Source: Amoebidium appalachense (Eukaryota > Ichthyosporea). Taken from it: a stretch of DNA of 64,000 nucleotides. Positions 1-12,726 of the stretch are shown in pieces. Positions within the stretch are counted from its first letter, which is position 1; every line of letters starts with the position of its first letter. The notes beneath the pieces were generated by a model. That model ran no database searches, had not been told where the DNA came from, and was given only the letters and a program-made list of their open reading frames with translations. Both the position numbers and the translations under genes were made by a program. The stretch lies in NCBI GenBank assembly GCA_963693365.1, contig CAVNZM010000006.1, positions 3,100,001 through 3,164,000 on the forward strand, in the 5' to 3' direction.

Positions 1-633
1 TATGTAATGGACCCACCCTCCACATTTGGTAACATTTCTTGGGTCACTCGGTCAACCATGTGTGCCTTTCTGATGGCGTAGGTTGCCTTACAAAGCTGGA
101 ACAATAATAACCTCACAACCGGTTGTGCATATACACAGTCACGCACTTTCATCATAACACACGAGCAGGCAGACACACACATGCACAAGGCCGCATGCAT
201 GCACACACATTGGATCTCATGCATCAGGTGGGCATTGATTGAAAGCTAAACCACCACCCACAGGCTCGCATGCGTGCCCACACAAAAACATCGTATTAAC
301 ACACACACACACACACACACATACAAACACACACGCGCGCGCACACACACTCACACACGCAGTCGCGCGCATTCATACACACACACAAACAGACACACAC
401 AAGCACATGCACACAAATTCACATGCGTGCGAAGGCACACACGCACACACTCACACACGCACATGCACACACACATTCAATCGTTGTGGCACGTGCCACT
501 ACAGGCCGCACACATGCACACCCCCAAAGAGGGTGGGAGTGGGGACGAGAAAGGAAGTCTGTGAGGAAACACGCACTAACCCACCGAGCCACACACACCA
601 AGGGAAAAGACACGCACATGGCGCGTACAAGCG

Positions 634-675
<42 letters not shown>

Positions 676-756
676 GAAAACACACATCCCCGCAAATCCA
701 AAACCCACACACACGACACCACCTAACACATCATTCCCGCACGCACCGCCGTGCAG
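1..756. other. Left-edge region, simple repeats, no recognisable exon
   Basis: Mostly interrupted (CA)n tracts (about 299-480 and 636-674). The neighbouring GT15 gene must have upstream coding sequence, because the family normally has about 50 residues plus a signal anchor before the first exon seen here. No exon could be recognised in this stretch, so the 5' end is either hidden here or lies left of the window. Confidence 0.5.
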
Positions 757-1251
757 CAAGTACGGCTACCCCTACCTCATGTACAACGACAAGCCCTTCA
801 CGGAGTCCTTCAAGAGAGACGTGCAGGCGCAAGTGTCCACAAACATCACCTTTGTCACCCTGCCACAGGACCTGTGGGAGGTTCCTGACCACATCAACAT
901 GACGAAGGTATACTGGCAATGCTTGGAAGTGTGGTTGGGGCTGGAAGGGGGGGGGGGGGGGGGGGGGGAGGAGGGGGAGGGTTAATCAGACACTTGCCGA
1001 GCGAGGGGAAGGGGGCAGGGGGATCCGGAGGCAATGGGTAGGTCCGCATCAAAAACAGTCTTGAGGACCTCTGGGGAGGGGTGGGGGGAGGGGGGGGGGG
1101 GGGGGGGGGGCGCTAGTGGTAGCGGTGGCGTTGGTGGTGATGGCCGAGGCAAGGGGGGGGGGGGGGGGGGGGGGAGGAGGGATGGCAATCGCTCTTCAGA
1201 AAAACTCACTAATATGTATGACTACACTATAATGACACACAGGAGTAGCAA

Positions 1252-1282
<31 letters not shown>

Positions 1283-3777
1283 ATTGAAAGGAAAGAGGGA
1301 GGTGGGGGTTAAAACGAGATTTGAAGGAAGGGCCAAGGTGAGGGACATACAAGGGGGGAGGCTAGGGGTTTTTTGTTTAGTTCAGTCCTTTCAGTCCCCC
1401 CTTCTCCCTCCCTGTCACCCCCTCCCCCGGCTATCCGCCCATTTGGTACTAATACAACCCGCTGGCAACTGCCCAACCACATGCAAGTTTGGGGTTTTAA
1501 CGTTTGGCTCTGATTGGCAGACGACGGAGGCCATGGCACGTATGGAGAGGGAGCACGTGATCTACGGGGGCAGTCTCTCCTATCGCAAAATGTGCAGGTA
1601 GGGTGTCTGTGCTGTCTCCGCTCATTCCTTCTTTCATTTCTTTTTTTGCACTGTCCATTTGCTTCTGCAACCCATCCCAAGACCTTTTCTGTGTTATCCG
1701 TATGTACTTTCTACTACTTTGCTGGATACACCTCTGTCCCCTCTTTGTGGTTCACTAGGTACTGCATTCTACACACCCTTCCTCTCTCTCTCGCTTCCCT
1801 CTCCTTCCCTCCCGGGGGTTCCCTGCCGCTCCCATCTAGCACTTCCATCCACCAACCACACCACTACCTCTTCTCTTCCCGTCCCCCCGCCCCACCCCAT
1901 TCCCACCCCACCTCCCCCCCTCCCCCCCCCCCCCCCCCCCCCTCCCCCTTTGTCCTCCCCCCTTTTCTCCCCCCATCCCCTGTTATTCGTCGTGAATGTG
2001 CACTTCGCACTCTATACCATATCCTAACCCCCCCATCCTCCATCCCCTTATTCTCTTAACCACTCTCTCGCCCACACATTCCCACCACGCAGGTTTTTCA
2101 GCGGTACCCTCTTCCAGCACCCCGAGATCCAGAAGTACGACTACTACTGGCGGCTGGACAGTTCCAACGTCAAGTTTCACTGCGACATGGAGTTTGACCC
2201 ATTTGTGCTGATGCAGGAGAGAGACCTGGTCTATGGGTTCACCATTGCACTGCATGAGTACTATGCAACGGTCCCGACACTGTGGAAGACAACGGCAAGG
2301 TGGGTGGGAAAGAAAGAAACGCTATTAAGAAAAGGGTTAGAGAAGAACAAGAACAGTGGAAAGAACACACAGAGATAGTGGTAGAAAGACACAAAAACGT
2401 TGTCAGGAACATACAAGCAAGGTGTTAGAAACACACCAGAACAGCGTCAGAAACACACGGAAACACACAAAAGGAAGCACACAAAACAGTGGCAGGCATT
2501 GCACATGCGCACGTGTAGATTGCACATTTACGAACAAGCACACACATACCAACCACAGGTGCATGGGGGCACGTACGTACGTACGAGCGCACACACATGT
2601 GGACATATGTAGACCCACCTACCATACACAACATATCTGCAAGCGCTACACATGCGTATCTCATCCCCTACCCCCCCCCACCCCCCCCCCATGCAATCAG
2701 AAACATGCGCTCACCCTGAGGAAGTGTGTCTACTTGTGCCATACACAACTTATGTGGGTGCCCCACATTACATATCTGCATAAATTGGTCTTTTTTGACC
2801 TTCCTGGGGGTTTTATACTGAATTTCGACCCCTCCCCCCTTCCCCCCTTCCCCTCCCCCCCCGTCCCCCCCTCTGCCCCCGCACCCCACCAGCTACATGA
2901 AGGAAAAGAACCCCCCCGCCTCGTGGATGAACTACTTCACTGATGATGGGAAATCTTACAACGGCCATCATTTCTGGTATACACCCCCCTCACCACCCCA
3001 AACTGCTACACCCCCGCACGGCACCCCTCTCCCTCCTCTTCCCCTTCACTACCATCCCCCCCCCCCCCCCCCCCCCCCTCTTTTAGTCCCCCACCTCCCC
3101 ATTGTACACCATGTATTCTGATTCTAATAAGGTCACTCCCCCCCCCCCCTTCCCCCCCCCTCCCTGCCCTTCCCCTCCTTTCTTTCCTGTTTGTAGCCTC
3201 TTGGGTCCTACCCTTGCAGCCCGTCCTCTCCCCCCCCCCCCCTCCCCCCTCCCCCTTCTCCCCTCTCCCGCCACCTACTCGTTCACCCCCCCCCCACCCC
3301 CATCCCCCCCTTTTATCATTTGTGCTCTACCTTTACCCCTTGCCCCCTCAATACCCACTAACTTCGATACGCTCCTTGGTGCCTTTGCCTAGACCTTTTC
3401 ATCCCGTTCACCCCCCCTCCCCCCCCCCCCCCCCCCCCCCCCCACCCCTCCAACTCCCCCCCCCCTCCCCCCCCCCCCTCCCCCCCCCCCCCCCCCTCCC
3501 CCCCCTCCCCCTCCCCCATGCACACACACACTCACTCACTGGCCCAACCCCCCAGGAGCAACTTTGAGATTGGCAGCGTCAATTTTTTTGCCGGTGACCA
3601 ATACCAGGACTACTTTAAATATCTCGACCAATCAGGCGGCTTCTTTTATGAACGCTGGGGAGATGCCCCCGTCCACTCTCTGGGTGTTGGTCTGTTTGCT
3701 CGTAAGGATCAGGTGGCCTACCTCTACCCACAACAACACACACACAAGTGCGCACGGATACACACACGCATACAGAT

Positions 3778-3809
<32 letters not shown>

Positions 3810-3904
3810 ACACACATCCGGGCACACACACACTTACATACAAACACACCTGCAAGCACAAACACACACACCCGGGCACACAAATGCTTGCATACATGTG
3901 CACG

Positions 3905-3946
<42 letters not shown>

Positions 3947-4276
3947 CACACACAGACACGATCCTGGATGCTCTTTCCCTCCCCCAGCCTTCCCTGTGGG
4001 GTTGGACTCAGTGTACGACCGGCTCACATGTCCTGTCTACACTCTCTTAGATGTGACGTCATTCTTTTTAAAATGGTCGTTTAAGTGAATTTCTATCAGT
4101 TCACTATATTTTCGACATTTCGGATGTTTTCCCAAGAATACTGAAGACTTTATACCACGCAGGTGCACTGGTTCAACGAGATAGGCTACACGCATGCCCC
4201 CCTTCTCCCACTGCCCCGTGCAGCCAGAGGCTCGTGCACGCTGTGACTGCCAGGCTGCCAACCAGGCAGACCACAT
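757..4276 (+). CDS. GT15 (KRE2/MNT1-type) alpha-1,2-mannosyltransferase, 5' partial
   Basis: Family members are Golgi type II membrane enzymes that add alpha-mannose from GDP-mannose to O- and N-glycans. Exons read from sequence are 757-907, 1521-1597, 2093-2299, 2893-2976, 3556-3712 and 4163 to about 4276; all joins have GT..AG ends and matching phases. Hallmarks in order are [59 protein letters not shown], the FWSNFEI block that carries the proposed catalytic Glu in yeast Mnt1, [18 protein letters not shown] and [13 protein letters not shown]. The usual EPD metal-binding triplet after YYWR is replaced by an Asp-Ser-Ser-Asn stretch, so metal binding may be altered. The last exon changes frame at the C6 run 4197-4202: one C fewer gives the conserved HAPFSHCP. 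The start lies upstream and was not found. The C-terminus after [12 protein letters not shown] is unresolved because it runs into C tracts. Confidence 0.9.
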
Positions 4277-5003
4277 CTGTACATGCCCCCCCCCCCTCCC
4301 CCCCCCCTCCCCCCCCCCCCCCCCTTCCCACTCTCACACACACCCTCCTCTTTTGCCCTCCCCCCCCCCCCCCCCCACGACCACATCTGTACATCCATCC
4401 CCCCTTCCCCCCCTCCCCCCACACACACACACGCTCCTCCTTTCCCCCCTCCCCTCCCCCCCCACGTGCACACACACTGACACGTACATCCACCCCTTTA
4501 CCTCCCCCTGCTACGGCCCCCTCCCCTCTCCCCCCCTCCCCCCCCCGCCCCCCCCTCCCCCGAGAGCCATCCTTCCCCCCCTTCCCCCCACCTTTCCTCC
4601 TCCCTTAGGAAGCCAATTACTTCTGCCGCATTGATTTTTGTGTGTGCATTACGGTTATCCATTTTGAGCAGAGTGTGTGTAGAAATTCGACACTGTGCTA
4701 CATTCTACCCTCCCCTCCCCCTTTGCGCCCCTATTCTCACCCATCAACCCATCACCCCCCAACCCCCCTCCCCTTCATCCCCCACGACCCCTGCTCCCCC
4801 CCCCCCCCCCCCCCCCCCCCACACACACACACCCTCCCATCGCTCAGTACACTGTCGCTCCCCCCCCCCCCCCCCCCCCCCCCCGGGGGTCCACCAGCTC
4901 CTTCCCCAGCCCACCCCTTCCCCGTCCTTCCCCCCGCCCCCTCCTTTCTCTCTCCCTCTCTCTCTCCCTCCCCCCTTCCTCACCACCGCCACCATCCCCA
5001 CAG
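4200..5003 (+). other. Unresolved junction between GT15 and methyltransferase exons
   Basis: C-rich sequence with one stretch of normal complexity at 4607-4700. No convincing stop, polyadenylation signal, promoter or start codon separates the last GT15 exon from the first methyltransferase exon. An AG at 4610-4611 could open a terminal exon: joined to a donor after DHI it gives an immediate stop, which would end the GT15 gene there. Two adjacent genes is the default reading, and a fused protein cannot be excluded. Confidence 0.35.
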
Positions 5004-5289
5004 CTTTCAGTTCACTATACGACTTTCTTGCACTTGAGCCACGTACCGTAGAGCAGCAAGTGAACGAATACATCAACACGACAAGGGAGACGTACAAGAA
5101 GATGCTAGCACCCACTAGAAGAATCTGCCCTGCACAAATCGATGTAACCCCCCCCCCCCCCCCCCCCCTCTCCCCCCACGGCGCATTCTGTTTTAGGTCG
5201 CGAATGTGTACTTCATACTCTGTAAGACATCCTAAACCTGCTCCTTCCCCTCCGCTGTTTCGATGCCCAGCCCCATTCCCTCTGTTCCC

Positions 5290-5328
<39 letters not shown>

Positions 5329-6939
5329 TTTTCCAACCTCCTGCTTGTGAGCTCTGCTTACATAAGTAGCCTACTGCTCGGTCCCGATCAAGACGGGCAA
5401 CCTACCTATGTTCAAGCGAAGCGTTATCTGAGCTGGGGCCTACTTGACGAGGTGAATGGGCAGAAACTCGGGTACTGTACTACTGTGGAGGATACCTTGG
5501 GGGCCTCCCTGAGGATGGGCTCTGCTTATTATGGGTACTGTTTGTGTGTGACCGGCACACGTTACAATGTGTTGTCCGTAATCCATCTTTACCTCGTACT
5601 CTGTAATGTACTCTATGCCGCATTCTCGACCCCCCCTCCCCCACCTATCCACCCACCCACCCTTCTCCTCCTTCTCCAGGCCCTCAGGGGTGCTACCGGA
5701 TACATTTCTAACTCCTTGGATTTTTCAATGCAGACACAAGAGGGGGGTCATTGGCGAATGTGCAAAAGCCCCCCCTCCAGCACCCGTGTGTGGTGTATTC
5801 GTTTGGCACCAAGGGGGGTGAGATGCTGACGTCATTCGAGCAGGCGGCGGCCAAAAAGGGGTGCGAGGTGCACGTGTTTAACCAGGTATGTGTGGAATGC
5901 AGGAACGGCATGTGTGTAATGTGATAATGGTATGTGTGGAATGCGGTGATGTGTATGATAACAATGCTAAAGAAATAAAGCTGTTGGAAGTACCTTATTA
6001 GACAGGGAGAAGGGGACGGAGGGGGTGGGGGAGGGGGGGGGGGAGTTCAAACGATAACAAACCACACACATTACTACACGTGGTCCCCCTCCCCCCCTCC
6101 CCACCCTCTCCCTCCCCCACACACAGCCACTTTCCCACCCACCCATGAATTCTCGTGTCCCCAACAACAAAACTTCTACAAATCCCCCCCCCCCCCCCCC
6201 CCCCCCCCCCGAGTCCCTCCCTCCCCCCCCCCCCCCCCCCTCCCCCCCACAAAAAAAAACACATCAAACTTGTCTAAAAAAACATCTTATTCAGATAGAT
6301 TCATTCTGTGTGGAACCTCCCCACCCCCAGACTAGTCTGCCCATTTTTTGCTAATCGTCCATTGTTTAACACATCTTCATTAATCACATACACACACAGA
6401 CACACGCACGCACACACACACCCATCCATCCCCCCCCCCCCCCCCCCCCCCCCCCTGCGTCCCCCCAACCCACCCACCCACCCACCCTCGCCCCCACCCC
6501 CCACCCCCATCTCCCCCCCCCCCCCCACACACACACACACCCATACACCCCCCTACCCCCACCCCTCCACACACACACACACACATACCTACCCCCCTCC
6601 CCCCACTCCACACACACACACACACATACCCACCCCCCTCCCCCCACCCCACACACACAGTTTGGGCGTGCCGACCAATACATACAGATCAACACGATGC
6701 TGAGTCGCATGAATGCATACGGCCTGCAACTGCACCACTATACTCTCAGTGAAACGGATGGGGACGGGCAGAGGTGGCACGAAGAGAGTCATATGGCGCT
6801 GAGTGACAGAAGGTGTGTATGTGTGTGTGTGTGTCTGGGAGGGGGGGGGGGGGGGGGTGGAGGTTATGTGTGTGTGTGTGGGTGTGTGCGTGTGTGTCTG
6901 GGAGAGAGATGGGGGAGAGGGGGGGGGGGGGTGGAGGTG

Positions 6940-6972
<33 letters not shown>

Positions 6973-7864
6973 AACGGTGTGTGGGTGGTGGTCGGGAGGT
7001 GGTGATGATTGGTAGGGGGGCAGGAGGGGAGGAGGGGAGGGGTACGGCAGGAGGGGAGGAGGGGAGGGGTACGTTACCATGCTTGCATTTTCCAAAAAAA
7101 AACCCAATGCATGCAATCAGTTTTAGAAAATCACACATCCATCCCCTCCCCATCCTGCCCCCCCCTCCCCCCCCCCCCCCCCTTCTCCCCTCCCCCACAC
7201 CTCCCCCCTCCCCTCGGACACACACACACACACAGACTTTCGACGATCCGCAAGATGTTTGGACACGATCGGACCATAATCGATGCGATCAAGATCGATC
7301 TGGAGGGGGAGGAATGGCCCGTATTGGCCGAAATGATTCAATCGGGCACACTAGCCACGGTCAACCAGGTGCTTGTGGAGTTGCACTTCAAGTCGAACAA
7401 ACTGTGGAAATACTTCCAACACATTCCAATGGTAAACATCATCCCCCCATTCCCATCAACCCCCCTCCCCCTTATTCTTCCCCTCCCCGCTCCCTCCTCC
7501 CCCTGCCTCCCCCCTTGCACACACACACACAAACACACACACACACACACACAAGCCCCTTACCCCCCTCCGGTTCTCGTACTTAATGCACACACACACA
7601 CACACACACACATGCCTTTTCTTGAGACACCAACACACACTGTGGCAGGCCTGGTCTTTCCTTGAGAATGGGCTCATGGCATGATGTATACACTTTGTGT
7701 ATCGCAAGATTTGGGTGGGGTAGTCCGGCATGCATGGGCACTTCATACTAACACATTATAACCTCCCTCCCCCCCCTCCCCACCCCCCACCCCCAGCACA
7801 CACACACCCAAACACATACGCATGCACATACACACACGTGCATATACACACACACACACACACA

Positions 7865-7950
<86 letters not shown>

Positions 7951-8102
7951 TCTTTGAGGGTCTGAGGGCACAGGGCTTTGTTGTTGGCAGCCACAGTCTC
8001 AACCCATCGTCTCAAATTCAGCCAATTGGAACACGGCACATGCCCTGCTGTGTCAAGGTCACCTTCCGTAGAAGAAAAACGGCCGTCCTTCCACAAGAAT
8101 GA
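5004..8102 (+). CDS. METTL24-like methyltransferase (Methyltransf_22 family)
   Basis: A probable SAM-dependent methyltransferase; the substrate of this family is not established. Exons are 5004 (or 5011)-5143, 5680-5885, 6661-6812, 7236-7431 and 7950-8102 (stop TGA), all with GT..AG ends and consistent phases. Family blocks are [31 protein letters not shown] (the SAM-site acidic end is degenerate), [39 protein letters not shown] and a C-terminal CCVKVTF. Exon 2 needs one extra C in the C7 run at 5768-5774 to join GGHWRMC to CVVYSFG. An alternative reading uses the ctccag before CACCCG as a splice acceptor, but the implied intron would be only about 40 nt. The starting exon was not found upstream of 5004. 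The first intron contains an old copy of the poly(C)-tailed repeat. Three of the 3' splice sites are the last unit of CA repeats. Confidence 0.85.
5371..5634 (+). repeat. Poly(C)-tailed dispersed repeat, long divergent copy
   Basis: Aligned by eye to the reference copy at 42323-42562. It shares GATCAAGACGGG, GACGAGGTGAATGGG, AAACTCGGGTACTG and GAGGATGGGCTCTGCTTATT, and it runs into a C tract after GCATTCTCGA. It lies in a methyltransferase intron in the sense direction. Confidence 0.8.
7871..7948 (+). repeat. (CA)n microsatellite supplying a 3' splice site
   Basis: An almost pure CA array whose final CAG is the acceptor of the last methyltransferase exon (starts 7950, phase 0, [10 protein letters not shown]). 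Confidence 0.9.
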
Positions 8103-8872
8103 TATAACCCCCCCCCCCCCCCCCCCCCCACCCACCCCCGCACACACACACACACATAGAGAGAGAGAGACCACCACCACCACCACCACCACAGCACACA
8201 CACACGAACAGAGAGGGTGTAAGAGAGAGAGAGAGATACACGCCCATGATTGCCACACGACACCCACAAACCTCACTAACCTTGTACCGTTTAATGTTTT
8301 TTTTTTACTTTTTTAAGATTTAGGATTTTGTTATTGTCGTTCTGCTTTGCCGTTTTCACCTTTTCCGCACAAGCCATGCCTCGAGACATACAGATGCACA
8401 CAGGCACACTGCAACACCTCCCCGTTGCCTTCATCCTTTTGTGATAAAGAGCAGGTTAAACACGCTAAGTGAACGATTTTGAAGCTAAACACTAGATGTC
8501 ATAGGCTAGTTGGGGATGTTTTAACACCCTGTATTTAAAAAAGAATAGGTGCATAGCCCACCTTGGCTGAGCCGCTAGAGAGGATTGAAAAGTTAGTTCG
8601 CTAAATGAGAGGTATAGCCATAATGACTCATGTTTTTTTATGAAGACGAAATTTCTTCTGCAGGGGCTGTATTTGCTGCAGGCAGGCAGGCATATGGTGC
8701 AGCCCGTTAGCTAAACCATTAAATAATCTTAGTCAATAAATGTGTATGTACATTGTCGGTCATTCCCCCGATGGGCTCTGCTTATTATGCATACTCTTTA
8801 TGTATGGCTTGCATTCTGCATCGTGTTATCCGTTTGTTCTTGTGTACTTCGTACTTTATGACGCATTCAACC

Positions 8873-8923
<51 letters not shown>

Positions 8924-9872
8924 CCACCCACCCCCCAACCACCACCAAAACACACACACACACACAACCACAAACCACCCACCCACCACCACCATCATGG
9001 CCACCACTACCACCCCACTTTTCTTTTCGGAAAGGGAGGCTTGGGGGGGGGGGGGGGGGGGGGGGGGGAATGAGAAGGAGGGGGGATGAGGGGGGGGGGG
9101 GGGGAGGGGGGTGAGAATTATTCCACCCAGCACCTCACACATCAACTCTTGCCCCATATATATTCAACCGCATCATTCAGTCATAACGGGGGCCGCAATA
9201 GTGTCACTCTGAGTGCTGCCTCCCTGCGGCCTCTCTAACATACCTTGTATCTGTCCCGCTGCGTAGTATGGCCCGACCCGGCCCGGCCCGATGTCAGCTA
9301 GCGGGTACATAGCCTTGGGCCGCAATATCGTGTAGGATCTCGTTAGCTGTCTCGAAAGGCTCCTGATATCAAGTTGCCCTGGCCTGCGCTTCATGGAACA
9401 CCTTGCTCTAGCTCAGTTGAACGGGGGATATGCCTCCAAACATAGGACTCGGGGGTGCATGTGTGTTTTATGTTTTATGTTTTTTTTGTTTTTTTTGGGC
9501 CGGGGGGAGGGGGGGGTGGATATCGTACGTGTGTGTGTGTGTGTGTGTCTGCGCGCGCACGTGTGTATAGGTGTGTGTGCGTGTGTGTGTGTGGTGTGTT
9601 GGGCGAGCGGGCCGACGGACGTGGGGGGATGGGGGGGGGGGGGGGGGGGGGGGGCAGTCAAAGCCCTACCAATGTATCAGGCTTTCTTGTCTGTTTTTGA
9701 ATTAATAATAGTGTGCATTACAAAGGCCATGGACCAGTGTGATCGAATGAACAAGAACAGGCAGCGATAGCAGAGGTAGCAGAGAAGTACCTCATGCACA
9801 TATGGCTGCTCAAATCTAATTGTTGGCCCGTGACGAGTGATGTGCCAGGCAATACACCCGCACCAAGCATAT

Positions 9873-9906
<34 letters not shown>

Positions 9907-10070
9907 AGGGGGGGGGCAGCAGAAGGGGGAAATATATTTCGAAGGATATCCATAGACGGGTAAAAGGTCATTTACAAGCCACACAGTGGCAACATGTAGT
10001 ATAGCCACTCAAGGGTCACTACTACTACTACACAAAACAACAATTTATAAAAAGCATCATTCACCTAAAT
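8103..10070. other. Intergenic region with repeats
   Basis: Contains the methyltransferase 3' flank, an AATAAA at 8735-8740, a poly(C)-tailed repeat copy, C and G tracts, a GC-rich stretch (9170-9400) without a recognisable product, and an A-run at 9875-9904. The ends of a rightward and a leftward gene converge here. Confidence 0.6.
8761..8873 (+). repeat. Poly(C)-tailed dispersed repeat, 3' half
   Basis: GATGGGCTCTGCTTATTATG through TGACGCATTCAA, then a C tract. Nearly identical to the copies at 37655 and 46698, so it is a young copy. Confidence 0.85.
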
Positions 10071-12576
10071 CTAGCACTGGCGTGGTCCGCAAATTGCCGC
10101 ACCATTATCGCACATACACGAGCGGCACCCACTCTCCATCGTGTACACATCACCGCTTTCAGCCAAAGCGGTAGAGCTAATGCGACACATACCATATCCG
10201 GGCCTCCTGAGGGGAACACATGCTTGCAAGCACTCCACCTGTCCGTTAGCATTGCATGTACACGTTACACACTCGTTCAGTGCAAGAAGTGAATCCTGCT
10301 GGAATCTGTAGCCGCTCAGCGTGCACGTGGCGGGAACGGGAGGAGGGTTGGTGGTGGTTGAGGCCTCGGTTGTCGTTGTGGTAGGTGTGGGTGTTGTTGT
10401 TGTTGTGGTGGTGGTGATGGTGGTGGTAGTGGTGGTGGGTGGCGGTGTTGTGGTGGTGGTGGGTGGAAGTGTTGTTGTTGTGGCGGTGGTTGGTTGAGGG
10501 GTATTAGTAGTTGGAGGGCAGGAGCCGGACGGACGACACACAGCAACCCCATTCTGACAAATACATGTGGTGCACCCATTATCGATGTTCATAGAATATC
10601 CATCGAGGAGGCTCGTGGAATTATCCAATCGGCACGACCCGTTCGGGAGGGCGGGTGGAGGCACACACCCGCCTGTACACAGTGGTTTGCCATTGTCACA
10701 ACGGCACGTGAAGCATGGGTTAAAAATAGCCCACTGTCCTGAAAGGATGGAGATGTCGCGTACGTTGCATGCTCCCGGTGGAAGGGGATTGGCCGTGTTG
10801 GTGGTGGGAACACTTGTGGTAGTGGTGGTGGTAGGAATAGGCGTGGTGGTGGTGGTGGTGGTGGTGGTGGTTGCTGTTGGTGTTGTTGTTTTTGTGGTGG
10901 TTGTGGTAGGAATAGGCGTGGTGGTGGTGGTGGTGGTGGTCGTTGTAGGGGTAGGCTTGGTGGCGATGGCGGTGGTGGTAGTGGTTGTTGTGGTGGTGGT
11001 GGTGGTAGGAACAGGTTTGACATTGGTGGTGGGGACGCAGAAACCGGACGGAACACACTTTGCCCTTCCACTGTAGCACGTACACACCGAGCAACCGTTA
11101 TCGTAGTAGATGCTCATCAGACTGTCGATTACTGTCTGTGCGTCCAATCGGCAACCCCCATTAGCCGGGGCAGGAAGAGGGTTGGGGCATGCCCCTGTAC
11201 ATTGTGCATCCACGCCATCACATGCGCACATGTAGCATTCACTCATGATGAGCTTCTCACCCGGACGCAGACCTACACCGTTCACGACACACACACCAGG
11301 GACAGGTGCGGGAGAAGATGTGGGTGCGGGGGTAGGAGTCGGTGTAGGGACGGGCGTGATGGTTGGTGCCTGTGTAAGCGTTTCGCACGTTCCGAAGTTT
11401 CCACACAAGGCCGTCCCGTTTTGACATTTGCAAACGGTGCAGTCTCCCTCCACCACCGAATGCCCATTTATGGCAATTGTTTGGAAATCAATACGACAGT
11501 TGCCCGAGGGAGGAGCCGGCATGGGTTCACAATCGGCCGCAGTTTCGCACGTGGTTACCCCATTTACGCAGAAGCACTGCTCGCACTCGTTGAAAATCAC
11601 CTTGCCCATATTGCCGACCGTGAATCCTCGAACACTGCAAGCCCCGTTGGGGAGAGGTGCAACGGTTGGGGTCAGTGTCGTGATGGTTTTGGCTGTGGTT
11701 TTGGTGCCGGTGTTTGTTGCCACTGGGCGGGTTGTTGTGGTTGGGCGTGCAGTTATTTTGGTAGTGGATGGCTGGGGTGCTGGTGCTACCATAGTAGCGT
11801 TTGTCGGGGCAGTTGTGCATGTTTTAGGGCAGGAAATGGCCCCGTTTCTGCACCGGCACACACAGGCGCTGCCTTTCAAATTGATTCGGACTGCTTGGCC
11901 GTCGGTGAGTGTTCTGGTGCCCACCCGGCATGTTGTAGGCACACATTTCCCGACTACCAGCTTGGTCCCGGTACCACAACCTGAAGAGATGAGTGTTATT
12001 TTAGTAAGACGGATAATTGTGTGTTTGTGTAACAGTAACAGCGCTCTCATACACGCTGCACTGTCCTATTAAAAAAGAATGTTGTTCTTTTTAGTCTAGA
12101 ATCTGGTGATATTGTCTTAGCTCGTTTATTTCAAATCCCCTTGCTAGATTCCCCTTTGACAATCGAGCTTACACAAGCAAAGAACTGGTGCAAACTGAAG
12201 CGCAAACTCCAGAAACACGCATCGTAAGAATTTCAGGCCAGGTGTTAAAAAGAACTCGGCAGCCCCATCCAAACAACAGAGGTTCGACTTTCCCAACAGC
12301 AGGCCAGACCTTCACCAACTGCTAAAACGAGAGTCCAGCTGGCGGACTGTGCTATCGTCTCGTCAACACCCGAAAAAGTTAGGTCCTCATACTCGACACT
12401 AACGTGCATAGAGCCGCCATACATAATGAAGCATCAAACACTTTTCAAAAAGTGGACCTTTCTTCTTTGCAGAGCTAAGCCTTAAGCCCAAATGTTGGTT
12501 ATTGAACAAACTTACCTTGGGGTGCGCCCAGCACGGCCGCAGCAAGCAACGGCACGAACAGCGTCGCTTTGAACAT
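10071..12576 (-). CDS. Secreted mucin-like protein with tandem Cys-rich (VWC/pacifastin-like) modules
   Basis: Two exons: 12576-12516 encodes a 20-residue signal peptide (MFKATLFVPLLAAAVLGAPQ) ending at a GTAAG donor, and 11980-10071 carries the rest (stop TAG). The phase-1 join is exact and gives about 656 residues. After an N-terminal Cys-rich segment come eight small modules of the form C..(about 20-25)..C-x2-C-x-C-x-N/D-G-x3-C, arranged as four alternating A-B pairs. Within a pair the linker is a short PAPxxG-CR-type bridge; between pairs lie long Thr/Pro tracts, mainly poly-Thr from ACC/ACA codons, which are likely O-glycosylated. The Cys spacing resembles von Willebrand C or pacifastin modules; which one is uncertain. 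Expected to be an extracellular or cell-wall matrix or adhesion protein. No transmembrane segment or GPI signal is seen at the C-terminus, which ends in GPRQC. A CCAAT box lies 146 bp upstream of the start. Confidence 0.88.
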
Positions 12577-12721
12577 TGTACCCGCGTTCTTCTTGCTATA
12601 ACTAAATGCGCATGTAGGCCAGGGAGAGTCGGACAGAGTGACCTGCGCTTCTTCGAAATTTGCCGAGCAAGGCAGCTTTTCTATAGCTATGGGAAGTTCA
12701 AAAGTGCCAGGCGGACATATG

Positions 12722-12726
12722 ATTGG
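12722..12726 (-). promoter_or_regulatory. CCAAT box upstream of mucin-like gene
   Basis: ATTGG on the plus strand (CCAAT in the gene's sense), 146 bp upstream of the signal-peptide ATG. Similar boxes precede three other genes in this window. Confidence 0.4.

Noticed and set aside
419-1312. Long open frames of His-Thr, Cys-Val or Pro/Gly repeats here and throughout the window
   Set aside because: They are translations of CA/TG and C/G tracts. Such arrays are open in several frames on both strands and carry no protein-like sequence.
4376-4400. Second copy of CCACATCTGTACAT near the GT15 C-terminus, as a possible duplicated exon end
   Set aside because: Only about 14 bp are shared and the surroundings are C tracts; no coding frame is supported.
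5371-5634. Apparent protein-coding frame in the poly(C)-tailed repeat (MGSAYYAYSL-type peptide)
   Set aside because: The frame is shared by many repeat copies in introns, varies in length, and is interrupted in divergent copies; it reflects repeat sequence, not a gene.
9173-9394. Open frame of 73 codons on the minus strand in GC-rich sequence
   Set aside because: No recognisable domain, no splice partners in phase and no conserved motif; chance openness in GC-rich DNA is sufficient.
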